A DNA stretch of 64,000 nucleotides from Cheilinus undulatus (lineage: Eukaryota; Chordata; Actinopteri; Labriformes; Labridae): contig NC_054873.1 in the NCBI RefSeq assembly GCF_018320785.1, positions 28,548,196-28,612,195 on the forward strand, read 5' to 3'. A model generated the notes under the pieces. It saw only the letters and a program-made list of their open reading frames with translations, searched no databases and was not told the DNA's origin. Shown here piece by piece: positions 24,900 to 37,204 of the stretch. How positions within the stretch are numbered: position 1 is the stretch's first letter; each line of letters begins with the position of its first letter. Both the position numbers and the translations under genes were made by a program.

Positions 24900-27890
24900 A
24901 TACTAAACAACAAATAAACTGTGGAGGTGGGCAGAGTTATCTATGCATCTATAATGAACTCTGTTATATTTGAAAATGTCGGTAGGGCCACTACATTATG
25001 GTGTCAGAGCACTGAGAAAAATGAAACTGGGCAAAAGTAAATTTAACTTAAGCTAATCTTCGATATCAACAATAAAAATCCAAGTTTTTAGCTTGACATA
25101 AGTAAATATAATTTTGTTGTCAGTTTCTTTTGTTAAAGATACAAGGCACTGTGAATTTTTTCCTAAACAAGAATAATCTAGGTAATGTAAGCCAATCTTT
25201 CAAAGTTTATCCACATAACAAAGCCTGATTTTGTTACCTTTACTCAGTTTCATTCTGTGTTTCAAATCTACAAAATACTACATTATCCACGAATAAATGC
25301 TCCTTGTGATGCATTGTGGGTATTTCAAATTAGTGATAAATGGCTTTTCTAACAATCAGGAACAGACGAACTGCTAACTGAAGACATGGCAGTGATGATA
25401 GATCAGATTGGTGGGATTCAAATCTGGGGATATGTAGGCAGAATTCTCCCATGATGCCTTGGGGCAGAGGTTTATACCTGTTTAGATATGTTTAAATGTG
25501 ACCAGGTGAGTTTAGATGTTGAATGTTGTACAGAGAGCACTGCTGGGTTTCCTTTGTTCATCTTTCTGATGGATTATTGTTGATTTTGATGGTCAACACT
25601 TTTGCACCATGAGTGAAAAGAGTACTTCCTGAAAATGAGTTTGACTGCCTGACCTTTTTCGCTGTCAAAAGTTTAACCATTCTCCATAACTTTCATCAAT
25701 GAGGGAAAACCAAGTGGGTGTGAAACCAAATGCAGATGCTACCTTTGCAAGCATTATTTTGGGTCTTTCTCACGGATACCACTAGTGGGAGGGAATCATG
25801 AATTATACTATTCATATTATTGTGTTAGACAGCATTGAAAGCTGAGAATAATGTTAATTAGATGTGTTTCAAAGAAAACATTAAGTTAATCAAAGAGTAG
25901 TCTTGTTAGTAGTAGTTAGTAGTTCTTACAAAGATTAATCTGGCTAATATACAAAAAAATTGATGCAAAAAGTTGCCTAGGTTTTTCTAAGTAGATTGGG
26001 CTGAATATTTTTATCAGTGAGGGGTTGAAGGATGGAGTTATGGAGTCAGCCACAAGGGCTCTGTTACGAGGGCCTGTCTGTAACAGGACATTTCCCATCA
26101 TAACTATAAAACTTTAGAATAAGTCTAGCTTTGTTTTTTTTATATGAGAGGTAATGTGAGAATATTGGAGTAGTCACTTTTTATTCGGTGTAAAAAAATT
26201 TTATTAAACTTTTCATTATTTACCATGTCAAATTACTTAGACTATTTATTCTTTATCTTATATTTTTTTATTTAAATGTCTCATTGTCTCATTTTGTGTC
26301 CTTTGCTTCATGTTTTTAAGTCTCATAAAATTTTTAAAAGTTAATTAAATTGCAACAGAAAAGCAGCAGCCAGCAAACTTCATTAAGACGCAGCAAAGCA
26401 CAGAGCAACACATCCAATTGCAAAGCCCAGGGGCTTAGTTTCACAGTCTCTGAGGCCATCATAATTCAGGATGGAGGGGCCAATCTTTCCTCTGCAGAAA
26501 CAACCTTGGGGTAAAATAATTTGGCAAGATATGAAGAAACTCTTCCATAAAATATATGCATGAAGTTGCATCATCAGGGTCTGTGCTTTAAAGACAGTTT
26601 TTCCTGGAGAAAGATTAAAAAGTGAAAGTGTTGTCTTTGAGATGCATGAATTATTTATCATCTGGGATGTATTAGGTTTCAGTGACTGCTGTGCCTCATT
26701 TTTGAACTTTCTGACATTTGAACTGAAGTAAGAAAGTGTGAGTGACTGGTTTTCAACATGCCTCTATGAAGACCAAAGCACAGATAACCAGTGGCCACAG
26801 AGGACTTTAACTATTACTCTGAACTTCAGCACACCATCTCACAGACATATGCACATCACCTGTGTTTACTGCACATCAAAGATGTCAAAATCTGCATCTG
26901 GTGTCTTGCCTGCTTTTTCCTGTGGCAGCTAGAGTCCTAGAAAGCCAAGGTTTGGGGGATTTTCTCAAAGAAGTGGATCAAAGAGGAACGAAAACAAAAT
27001 CTCCTCAGAATGTCTACCTTTGCTGCAGCTGAAGGAAAAGCTTTGAGTTGTTGTAACCTGAAGAAAATGGAAATGCTGAGATCCCTTTGAGTCCTCTGTG
27101 AGTTACTGTGGTGTTGGGGAAGCTTTTGTAATACAGAGGTGTGCTTGAAGTCTTTCACTGCTTGTACTGAGCAAAGTTTTCTGATTAAAATGCTCTAAAA
27201 AACAGTCCTCATCACAGTGCATCTGCGTGGGCCATCTGTCAGAACTACTCAACAAGTAGATGAAAAAGAAGTGCTGTATGATTTCTGTAAACTGCTTTGG
27301 GCAGATCATTTCCTTTTCTCATTTGTTTCTTTAAATCAAAGCTTGTGGAAGTGCTTATAAACTTACCTTGCAATGCAGATGGATTGGCCAGATTCCATCT
27401 CAGTCATCAGGTGGATCCATCCTGCAAAGCTTCAGACTAAAACGCTTGATTCAGACTTGACTGATCAGCAACTCTTGGAAATTCAAGGCAGTAGCTCTGG
27501 ACATGGTTTAGTTGTACTGCAAGCCTGTAAACAATAGCACAGTGAAGAAATTGTCATGTATGCGGCTATAAGAGTAGTTTTTTTTTCAGAAGTGTACAAA
27601 CATTAAAAGAAGAGCAAAAAAGTGTAGTGAAAGCTTTTCATAGTGTAAAAGATGTTTTTGACTTGATTAAATCACCTAAAAATAGAAACCATAAATCAAA
27701 ACTCACAGCTGCAGATCAGATTTCTGCACATTGAAGAAAATAAGTCAGCTGTTAGGTGGAGATGCTCACGCTCTTTTATAATTGAAACACATTTATGAAA
27801 AATATAATGCTGCTTCCTTAAAAAGGGAGGCAGACAGAAAAGTAGAGCTAAAAGGACATTGAGGCCTCCTTAACTCTTCACTTTGCTTCA
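24900..27890. other. Intergenic DNA without recognised genes
   Basis: AT-rich, with scattered short frames that show no codon structure or family resemblance. No exon, RNA gene or clear repeat end was found. Confidence 0.4.
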
Positions 27891-27894
27891 ATTG

Positions 27895-27985
27895 TAATTA
27901 GCATTTTGATTGGAGTCTCAACCAGGCGCTTGATTGCTCTTATTAGCGCCTGCTTAAAGATGAAATTAACATCTTTAATTTGGTA
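27895..27985. promoter_or_regulatory. Candidate conserved non-coding element rich in homeodomain-like sites
   Basis: CAATTGTAATTAGC, GATTGCTCTTATTAGCGCC and the palindrome TTAAAGATG-aaattaa-CATCTTTAA (about 27955-27980) cluster in 90 bases. TAATTA/TTATTAG cores and dyad symmetry are typical of developmental enhancers. Conservation itself could not be tested. Confidence 0.3.
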
Positions 27986-27989
27986 GTCT

Positions 27990-29400
27990 ACAGTTGAGTG
28001 AGTCAGGTGTTTCTGATGGTGAAATCAACTTTCATAACCTCTATTTTTTCAGTTTCCTTCCTATTATGAATAAAAAAACACACATGTGCTGTCTGCAAGA
28101 GAGAAAATAACATATGAGCTCCAAGGATGCGGTCAGGCACCATTAGCATTGCTTGATCTTCTTGATGCTTGGTGAAAAACAACAGATTGTCGCATTTAGA
28201 AAGAAAAGAAAGCTCTTTTATCAGCTTCCCAGGAAAAGTCATTAAGTTTCTCCCAGCAGCCTGTGATTGGCGGGAAATCCCAGTGGATTTGGCCTATTAC
28301 TGTTGATGAGGAAGTAGCCCACAAGTCCTGACTTTTACAGGGTGGAACAGATTACTGTGTCCCACTGACTTCACATCACACTGACTGCCATGCTTTACTT
28401 CTTGTCCTCATGCTGCCTTTGCCCCTGACTCATTGTTTGATATAAAAGCCGTAGATGAAGTCAGTATTAACCATCTGCATGCATGGTTCACTGTTTCCTT
28501 ACACAGAGGAGACATATACGTCTTAAAATCAGCATTTACTTTCTCCTAATCTATTCTTAAAGTTACCAAACACAGACAGTTGGAGATGAAATGCAATCAG
28601 CTCCATAAGATGATTCCTTACATAATAGTCTGCAGCTTAAGGTTAAATGCCAGACTGCCCTGCCTCTGTTCTCTAGGAGTAAACACAAACATCATTTCCT
28701 GGACAGATTTACACAAATGTGATATCATTTAGCAGGAAGAGCTCATGCTAAACTCTTATCTCTGGACTAGAAGATGACAGATTAGACAGGAAAGGATATG
28801 CAAAAAGCAGCATTGTTCAGTAAATTCCAAATAACAACTTCATTAAAACCATCTAGACAGCAAAACTCAGTAAAAAAAAATGTTCAGTAAGATAAACATT
28901 CAGATTAAACATAACTTTCCTTTCTTATCTTAGTCACAGTAAAAACAGTCTCTTTGTTACATGCAGGATGGCAGGATCCTCTCTGTATCTGAAATAATTC
29001 ACTCAAGGTTTGTTGTGTTCAAAGAACTGAAAAAAGGAAGATCCACTCCGAGTTTCAAAGACAGTTTGGGGTACCTTCAGTGTTGAGGTGTCATTGTCTC
29101 CACTAATGCGTTTGTTATTGTCTCTTTTCAAAAGCTAAACTTTGTGCAGCCTCTTGGAAATAAATATTTTGAATAGCACATGTTTTTATTGTTTTTATTC
29201 AGAGTATGTCATTGAGGATATTTTTCCTGGAAGAGTTTTGCTCTGTCTGAAAATCTAGAAGTGAAGTAACTATGTCTTTAAAAAGTTATTTTTTTGTCTA
29301 AGTATCCAACAGGTTAGGGAAACGATTTTTAAGATACCTTCCCTTGAAAAAAACAGAGTACTGGTACTTATCTGCTTTGTAATGGTATTTATTAAAAAAT
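27990..29400. other. Intergenic DNA, nothing recognised
   Basis: Mixed sequence with no exon or repeat boundary seen. GTGATTGGCGGGAAATCCC at about 28263-28281 carries an inverted CCAAT core and an E2F-like GGCGGGAAA, but no gene is visible next to it. Confidence 0.3.
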
Positions 29401-29411
29401 GCCATTAAATA

Positions 29412-30457
29412 GAGGTCTGTCAAAATATTACTATTTTAAATCAAAATAAATCCCACTTTTTTGCATTTTAAAATGGATTTTTTTTCTACTGACTGAAACT
29501 AAGGGTAATTGACTTCCTGTATGGACCTCCTTTTATAGGTAGATCAAAAATTATGATACAAACAGCCACTGAAAAAGGAACTTGTTATGGATTGAAAAGG
29601 ATATAGAGGACAATAAAAAGATAAATGTTTGATAGCACAAAGTTCAGGGGACTTTTGATTGTCCACCTTGCTGTGTGTGAGTTTTTAAAGTTCCTGTAGA
29701 GTGATTTAAAAAAAAACAACAACTTTATTTTAGGTTCGTCGTATGACAGGCCAGTGTGTTATGAATCACCAGAACAAATTCCAGCCATGACAAACATATC
29801 TGAGTCTATACAATTAATCTTCAAAATCATAAAAAAATGAAGCAGAAAAATCTGCTCTAGGATGGTGTGGGAATAAGCCAAAGCCACACCCACTCACGAG
29901 AAATATGATCCTCTCAAATAAAAAAAATACTTCTGATCAGAGTGCAGCTGCCTGGCTCTGTGCCAGGGCAGAGAGACAGTAGTTGGGGATTAAATTTACT
30001 GTTTTCTGGCACAAATCTCTCTGTTATGATACTTTTAATGACCCATAGGCCACCATGGCTGATAGATATGGGAAACTGACCTCCCAATAAACAAAAACAC
30101 AGCATGTTACTGGCTGTTAACTTTCAATGAAGGCAGTGGCATCAGCTAACAGACTGTACTGAGATAAACTGCTCTGTGATTTTATGTCAGTGCAGTGTTG
30201 GGGGGGTTAATTCACCATCAAGATCAGTGATGTTATGGGTTTGGATTTTACTTTACAGGGACTTTAAAAGTGAAATAAGACATTAAGGAGCAGTGGTGGA
30301 CTTATTTTACATCACTGTGGCTGCAGAGAGACACTGACATGGCTTAACCAAAGCGTGTTGAAAGAGACAAAAATCCTGCAATAAATCATGATTAAAAAGT
30401 GTACTAATTGTGGACTTTAATTAATTGCAAGTAACTCAATTAATCTTGACAGCCCTA
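29412..30457. repeat. Dispersed repeat family 'A', copy split by a TTAA MITE
   Basis: Left arm 29412-29689 has GAGGTCTGTCAAAATATTAC at its start, AACTAAGGGTAATTGACTTC and GAACTTGTTATGGATTGAAA. Right arm 30264-30457 has ACATTAAGGAGCAGTGGTGG, GTGGCTGCAGAGAGACACTG, CATGGCTTAACCAAAGCGTG and a TTGACAGCCCTAA end. The start (GTCTGTCAA) and end (TTGACAGCCC) are imperfect inverted termini, which suggests a DNA-transposon-derived element. Confidence 0.7.
29686..30267. mobile_element. TTAA-flanked MITE (piggyBac-type target)
   Basis: TTAA at 29686-29689 and 30264-30267 frame about 574 bp whose ends are inverted: AGTTCCTGTAGAGTGATTTA on the left against the complement of ATTTTACTTTACAGGGACT on the right. 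The uninterrupted host repeat at about 7363-7380 reads GAGTTTTTAAAGTGAAAT, which is the expected empty site. No transposase is encoded. Confidence 0.75.
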
Positions 30458-30717
30458 AGTAAAATATTAAAACCACCCACCAGAGATACCATGTAACTGT
30501 CTAGAATGGATGCCCTAAGTAGTCTGCATTTACATGTTTGATACATTTTTACATGATAAAAATTCATTTCTGGTTGTTTTTAATCCAGATCCAGTATAAA
30601 AACATCCTCACAGTTTTGAAACCACAAAACAAACACACAGGCATGACTAATCTCAGTAGTCAGGGCAGCATTAACATGACATGTTACCTCTGTAACCGGC
30701 CTGTATGTCCTCTAGAC

Positions 30718-31239
30718 CAGTAGTTTTCAACTGGTGGGTCTGGCCCCAAATGTGGGTTGCCGAGGTCTTCTCAGTGGGTCAAAAGGTGTGTCTGGAAAAA
30801 ACTGTGGCTAAAATTCCATGACCTACAGAAGGCCTAAGCCGAAATACATCTGAACATTTTATTTTACTCTGTATTTTCAGATAAGAACTATATTTTGGTT
30901 GTTTAATTGCGAAATAAAACTGTTTAGCTCCTTTTCTGAGGAAAACAAAACAGTTTTCCCTATTTTAATGTTTTAATTTCTCAAAACTTCTAGAAAAAAC
31001 TAAAATAGGTACCTTAGCATGGGACAAAGAATAAAATCCAATGTATGCATGCATATCAGTTTAGTATTTCAACAATGATGTGGTAGTCCTGTCTTTTTAT
31101 TCAGTTACATTTTGTTCCAAACAAGATACAAACTTCTACATTTTTTATTAATTTTTGAAACATTTCAGAGATTTGGGCCAAGATTGCTAATTAAGGAGGT
31201 GTTGGTGGGTCCTGAGGCTAGACCAGTTGCAAACCACTG
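30718..31239. mobile_element. hAT-family MITE with 8-bp target duplication
   Basis: Ends are CAGTAGTTTTCAACTGGTGG and the complement of CCAGTTGCAAACCACTG. CTCTAGAC (30710-30717) and CTCTAGAT (31240-31247) flank it, a 7/8 match of the 8-bp duplication made by hAT transposases. The GTGGGTCTGGCCCC subterminal motif is typical of the group. The interior is AT-rich and non-coding. Confidence 0.8.
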
Positions 31240-31249
31240 CTCTAGATCA

Positions 31250-34200
31250 CTAGTATTATCCTGCTATCATGAGAAAAACATCTTTGCTCCCTCCAAATAA
31301 TGAGATAAATAAGATCTCAAGAAAACAATTGAAATGAGCTTGTTACCAGAGAAATATAAGAATTATTTTTCTGAATTGACATTTAGATGGGGAACAACCA
31401 GGAATCACCCTTTATCAGAAAATTAAAGTCTATAAAGTATTTGACAGTATGTTTACTTGTTGGTTCAAACCAAACAACCTGGTCAAAATACATGAGTCTG
31501 CAGGTACATACAACAAATCAAGAATATTACAACTCATATGAGTGCATAGTATATGTACACAAACTGTCTTAATGAGGGGCTTTCAGGAGTTTTTGAAAAC
31601 ATAGCTTTACTCTGAGATTAATCGTCTTCTCAATCATTGTGAAGTTGAAGCAAGGATCAACCTCAGACCTCTAGAGATGTTTGTGCGCCTTTTAAATTGT
31701 CAGAGCGGAAATTAAAGAAAGGTTAAGCTCAAAGATGAAACAGTGGTCATAGAGGTGTACTTATATGACCCTTGGTGACATACTGGGAAGGCATTATGTC
31801 CGTCTGAGCAGATAACAGCATCCCCTTCTTTACCAGCAAGATTTCTTCACTCACTTTAAACATTCTGCTCGTCTTAAATCTCACTCTCACTCTCTCTCTT
31901 TGACGCCATATGGCCAATCACAACCAAAGATTCTAGGACAGAAGGCCAATGGAAAAGTCCCTCACTCAGAGGGGGATTAGAGGCGAGGAAGACAACTAGA
32001 AGATTAGTCTGGTTCTCACCAATTATGGCCTTCAGAGGAAGAGGAACATGTGAAGAAGAGGCTGTGAAAACAGGGAGGGATATGGAATAGAAAAGGTTAA
32101 TAAAACTGAGCTTAAATGATCAAACTGTTTTAGTACGACGTCATCACCTCATCATCTTTATTATAAACATATGTGAAGTAGACTTCCTTATTTATCATGT
32201 ATGCAGGTTCAATTCTTCATCTTTATAGTAAAATCTAAAAATACAGGTCGACACTAGCCTCCAACTTTCTTTAAAGAAAAGCACAGTATGCTCTCCCGTC
32301 AGTCAGTTCCCCAGACATTTTGGACATACTTGACCCACAAATGCTGCAGCAAAGCAGCAACAAGCTTTACTCTGTTAGAGCACAAACAGAAATCTTCTTA
32401 GCACGGCCTGATCTGTGGATGTGGCATCAAGCCTGGAGGAGGATAAGGTCAATGCCACTTTGGTTCTTCAAAGATTTTTTTTTTTATGTTTGAATCATTT
32501 CAAATGAATTTCACAGTTTTCACTTCACAACAATGATAATGAGCTTAAAGTACAGAAGATGATTAAAAGACAATCCTTGTTTTTGTCTCTGGTAAACACA
32601 CAGTAGTTGTCATTTAAGAGATGGATAAGCAGCTTTGCTTGGGAATTGTCTGGGACTGTCATGGGATGTTTTCCTTTTCACTGGAAACCAGTTAACTGCA
32701 GTCTTACAATAACAGCTTAGTGTTACAATGATCTGTTAGATAATCAAAGATATGCAAGGTTAAATAAACTTCATTGTTACTGTTGCCTTCAAAAAGCTCC
32801 TCTTTTTACATCGATTGTACAAAAATGGCCATGTGTAGGGAGATTTCCAGGATTTTTCATTTGACATGAGGTCAGTTCTCTGATTACTTCTTGTTCCTAA
32901 AATGCGCTGAACTTGAGGGCATCTGAGAAAGTGACAATGTGAGTGCATCTGGCTGTTAACATGCTCTTTCCCTTGAGATTTTTTCCCCTCCCTTTCCCCC
33001 TGTTTTTTAATTTAGTCAAATATACAAAGCTGGTCTTTGCAATCAAGGCCTAAGCAGCAGTGGGAAAGGGCTTTACAGACATAATTAAAAGGCCTGACAG
33101 AGAGAGCGAGAGAGAGGAAGAGAGAGAGCAGCTTTGAGCACAAAGTGACAGAAAGTGAGAGTCAGAGAGGGTTGTTTTGAACATCCTAGATTGGACGAGG
33201 GTGAGGAAAGGACAGAGAGGGGAAGAAGGGGGAAAACTGGGAGAAAATGTGTCATGCGACTAGACTAGTGTGGATTATCTGCTGCCGGCCAGGATAAGAC
33301 ACTCAGGGTGAGAAGCTATTGGTGCTTCAAAATGTGCACACATTCCCAGAATGCATTTCAATCATTTTAAAAGGTGAATTTTAAGGAAATGTCGCTTTGT
33401 GATTGAGACTCAGCACTTCAATAAAAACACCTGAGACAAAATTTTCTAAACGTTTTAAGTTCAAATTCAGCAAAGTACTACAAGAAAAAAATGACACTAC
33501 TTGGTACAGCAGAAAGACCAAGGTGAGAGATGTCAATTTGGAGGATTAGACTCTGCCCCACAGTTTTAATTACACAGTACATTACCGCAAATCTGGTTTA
33601 AATCCTGCACTGATAAACTGTATCGTGCATGCATGTGTGCACACATGTGTTTATGTAAGTGTGCTGGTACATACAGTATATAAGAGGAATGATTAGGATG
33701 TTTAATTAAACTATATAAAAAATATTTGAAACATGCACTCAAAAAATTTTAAAAAATCTTTCAGTATAAAGTCACAACATCCTCTGGTCACAGCTCAGAG
33801 GATGTTAAATACAACAAAATGAACTTGCCCTAGTCAGACAGATGCTGGCATGGCTGTGCTAATAGAGGAAGCCTCTTGCTCTGCGTGACGGCCTCACAAT
33901 GAATTCCTTCTGGTCAGCAGTGACAAATGCCCTCACAGAGATCCTTCAGGCTGTTGTTCCAAAATGTCCTTTTCCGTGTCTGTTAGGAGACAAAATTTGT
34001 AACACTCAGTTGTCTAGACTTCAAGGAGAAAATTGCTTTGAAATGGAAAATACAAACTCTACACTGCTTTAGTTTGTGCAGCTGGTAAGAGGATTTCTTA
34101 TCCACATAAAAACATCTTGATCAGGGCCTAGAGGGCTTGTGAGATACAGTAAGGTATTTTTTAACTCCTCACTGGATTAAATGTGACGTTTTTATGATGA

Positions 34201-34310
34201 GCAATATTAAGATGTATAAGCATCCCTAAATGTTTATTGATGCCCCAGCCAACTCCCATCTTTCCCGTTTTGTGCACGTATGTCTTTTATCTGTCATGTA
34301 TGTTTGTTTG
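31250..34310. other. Intergenic DNA with a GA-rich tract
   Basis: No exons recognised. A purine-rich tract of AGAGAGAG-type sequence spans about 33090-33250, and CT repeats occur near 31885-31900. GACATAATTAAAAGGCCTG and TTTTTTAATTTAGTCAAAT around 33005-33095 contain TAAT cores and could be regulatory. Confidence 0.35.
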
Positions 34311-34804
34311 TAATGTACAGATAAGGACCAAATTGTTACATCCTCCCATAAACACGTCATTCCCAGTATTTCCCAACTGCTGTGAAACAGAGCAACGATT
34401 TTTAACACCCTTTTTCCAAACATCCTCATTCTATTTTGGATGCTTACATTATTTTACTTCACACATAAAACAAAATTATTCAACAAAATCAAAATCTACC
34501 AGGGGCTAAATTATTAGCCCCTTTGGAACTGACATTTATGTCAAGCCACAGCACAAACCAGTGCTGTTCAGTGTTGTTTTAAGTTTGCAGTGTTCAAAAC
34601 TTGTAAAATAATTTAGACCCTGGTAGTTTCAGTAAAATAAATTTGTTTTTGTGTGCAAAGTAAAGTAATATAAGTATCCAAAAATAAAAACTAGGATGTT
34701 GGAAAAGCTGTGTCTTTGCTCTGTTTAACAGCACTTGGGAAATACTATAAAATAATGAAATGTTCATAGGGAGGATAATAAGTTTGCCCCCATCTGTATG
34801 TGAT
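34311..34804. mobile_element. Tc1/mariner-type MITE with about 200-bp inverted repeats
   Basis: Left half carries CAGTATTTCCCAACTGCTGT and GAAACAGAGCAACGATTTTT. The right half has the complement: TTTGCTCTGTTTAACAGCAC and TTGGGAAATACTAT. Outer ends TGTACAGAT and ATCTGTATG are inverted. Only about 100 bp of single-copy interior remains (34500-34600), so no coding capacity. Confidence 0.8.
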
Positions 34805-35242
34805 TTACATCCTGACCGTTTTATTTTAAAAGAAAGACCAACATATTCAAACTTGTGACACATTCAAATTTAACTCATACCAACACAGTGTTAAATGTTC
34901 TTAGAAGAAAATTCTTATCTATATAATCCACTAAAAATTTGGAAAGAAATTCATTTATGTACTGACTGTAAAAACTTCAGTTCAAAGCACTTATGCTTCA
35001 CTGAACGTTATTTTTGTTAGGCGTAGAAAATATTAGATGAACGATGATAAACAGTGTTTCTACTCTGGTGTAGTACGCCGAGGTTCCGCTACGGGGCGCT
35101 GCAGACTCAGTCAACCAGCGTGGGCACGCCGCTTCACCGGACTTAAAGTCCTTTGTTTGTTTCCTGTCCACCAAACACGGTAATTGGACTTTAAACTGAA
35201 AGAATGTCAAAATAATGTGAATTTTTGTAAAGCAGTCACAAA

Positions 35243-36149
35243 ATGACAGACAGGCACCGCGAGCTGCCATCATGGATGTCGAAGAAAGAGGGGAAAGTGA
35301 CGGAGAAAGAGCCGTTGAAGAGCAGGAGAAAACGGAAGGCTGCGAGGTATTTGACGTTTAGAAGTTTTAGCTTTATGCAACTTTCAGTCACCTTGACTTA
35401 CGAACACACGGGTCTGTTTTCAGGGCTGTTTTCTACTGCATGAACGAGAAGGAGCTGGTAGTGGCAGCTGTCTCTTTTCTCACCAACGCTGCTTCCGGGG
35501 ACGACGCACCTCTCCTGAGTGACCAAAAGGTGGTGCTGTTTCTTTGTTTTTTCTTTTCTTTGAAGCATGTATGTATAGGGCTACACTAGTTGCACAGTGT
35601 CTTTAAAAGTCAACACTATTTTGTATTTTTGGTACAAGCTTTTCTCTTAAAATCTTGATTATGTCTCCGTATAGCTTTTAGTGCTTTCCGATTACCTTAG
35701 AATCGAAAACAAGTTTAAGGAAATACACTTAGGCTATGTCATATCTTACACATTTTTGCACTGTATATAAAATGCATTTAATGAAGCATTGTGTAAAATG
35801 TGTGTAATTGACACTCCCCAAACACACACAGGTTGAAGGTAAGGCAAAAGATGTCTCTAGGAGGATAATGGAGAGCCCGGCTACCCCAAAGAAGCTGACA
35901 GAGGTGTTACAGGACGAGTCATCTGACTGCAGTGATGCCCAGGACATGACGTATGTTTCAGAAACAGACTTGGACATTACAGAGGTTGAGACTCTGCCAT
36001 ACACTGGAAACATGCAGCATCCAGGACCTGAGGGTCAACGGCCAGAACCAGATCAGACTTTGACTAAAGTGGAGCACACACAGAAGCCAGCAGATGCAGC
36101 TGAGGATGATGATGCTTTACGGCTGGTGCGGGAAATTTTTTTCACCTGA
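35243..36149 (+). CDS. cyren: CYREN/MRI, cell-cycle regulator of non-homologous end joining, complete, 3 exons, 175 aa
   Basis: Small nuclear Ku-binding protein that modulates end joining and links Ku to XRCC4-type factors. Exons 35243-35346, 35424-35529, 35832-36149; phases 2, 0 and AG/GT borders agree. The N-terminus has ELPSWMSKK, matching the Ku-binding motif (human RVLPSWLT). Exon 2 opens AVFYCMNEKELV, matching human TVYCMNEAEIVDVA. The C-terminus DALRLVREIFFT matches the XLF-like motif (human KYVREIFFS). The middle is acidic, low-complexity and unconserved. A second upstream-overlapping ATG frame (MDVEERG) is open through exon 1 only; the chosen frame is fixed by the Ku motif and the splice phase. 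It converges with the tmem140-like gene, as in human 7q33. Confidence 0.93.
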
Positions 36150-37204
36150 TGATGACTGTAGTTGAATGTAAATGAAATTTGTGCAGTTAATTTAAATGGA
36201 ACAAGTTCTCTTAAAGGGGACTTTAATCCATGTTATAAATTATTCTGGTAGTTTCTCATGATTGCATTTAAATCCTCCATAAAGCTTCAAAATGGAGAAC
36301 CAATCCGCAAATTGATTTCACTCATACATAAACATTTAATTTGTATCTTACACGTGTTTTCACAAAGTCTGAGGTCCCTCAAGTACCAAAGCAGCTGTTA
36401 CATCTCTTTGAAATCACTGTCCATATGCACTGAACTAACATGAATTAATATGATACCCTCTGAAACCTTTTGATGTTGAGATGAGACGTACAGCTGTGTG
36501 TTTGATAGGGAATCTGAAACTAACAGCTCTGGGTGATGTAAGTGTCTGTGGTTGGAGGTATGTGACTTAGAGAAAAACTTTTTTCAACCTCATGGACAAA
36601 TCCCCAACATGACGGTGAATTTCCAGCAATTAACTAAGAACTGTTTAGTAAAAGAAATACCTTTCTAACAGGACTTTGTGCCAGCAAAGCAGCTCCAGGT
36701 TTAATGACTCCATGGATTAAAGCTTCACATTCATAGGGAACTTTAAGGATTATACAGAGTACTGTTTTGTTTGGTAGTAAATGTAGTTTTGCTAGATGTT
36801 GTAGTCTGTTCCACTTCCTTAAATAAATGATGAAATAGCAGTTTTTATAATGGCATTGGTAAAGCATGTTCTCGTTCTTTCTGCTTATAGTGTGAAGAAA
36901 CAAGCATAAACTTTACAATTCAACCATATTTTACACAACTTTACACTCTGAAAAGACTCTGGCATCCATAGAAAGGTTTAATTTCTTTTTTTTTTAATCT
37001 CAAAAGGAGGATTTATTTACACAGTTGGCATTCATTTTCACAAACCAGTTTGTCGAGAATTCAAGAGCCGTGTAACAGCAGGCAGAGGCAAGTACAGTAT
37101 GTTCCAGTTAATACAACAAAAAGAAAAGTAAACTGAAAATCAGTCCATTGTGAAATCTGCTGTAACACTGTTTGTTTTCCTCAGAATATACAACAAAAGA
37201 GGAT
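36150..37204 (+). other. 3' flank of cyren
   Basis: AT-rich sequence with no further exon. AATAAATGATGA near 36823 could be a poly(A) signal. No repeat end was identified before the MITE at 37205. Confidence 0.3.

Noticed and set aside
35272-35346. Alternative start MDVEERGESDG in cyren exon 1
   Set aside because: It is not in phase with exon 2 and lacks the Ku-binding motif, whereas the frame from 35243 has both.
36258-36443. Short open frame after cyren
   Set aside because: No codon structure, splice logic or family resemblance; lies in the probable 3' UTR.
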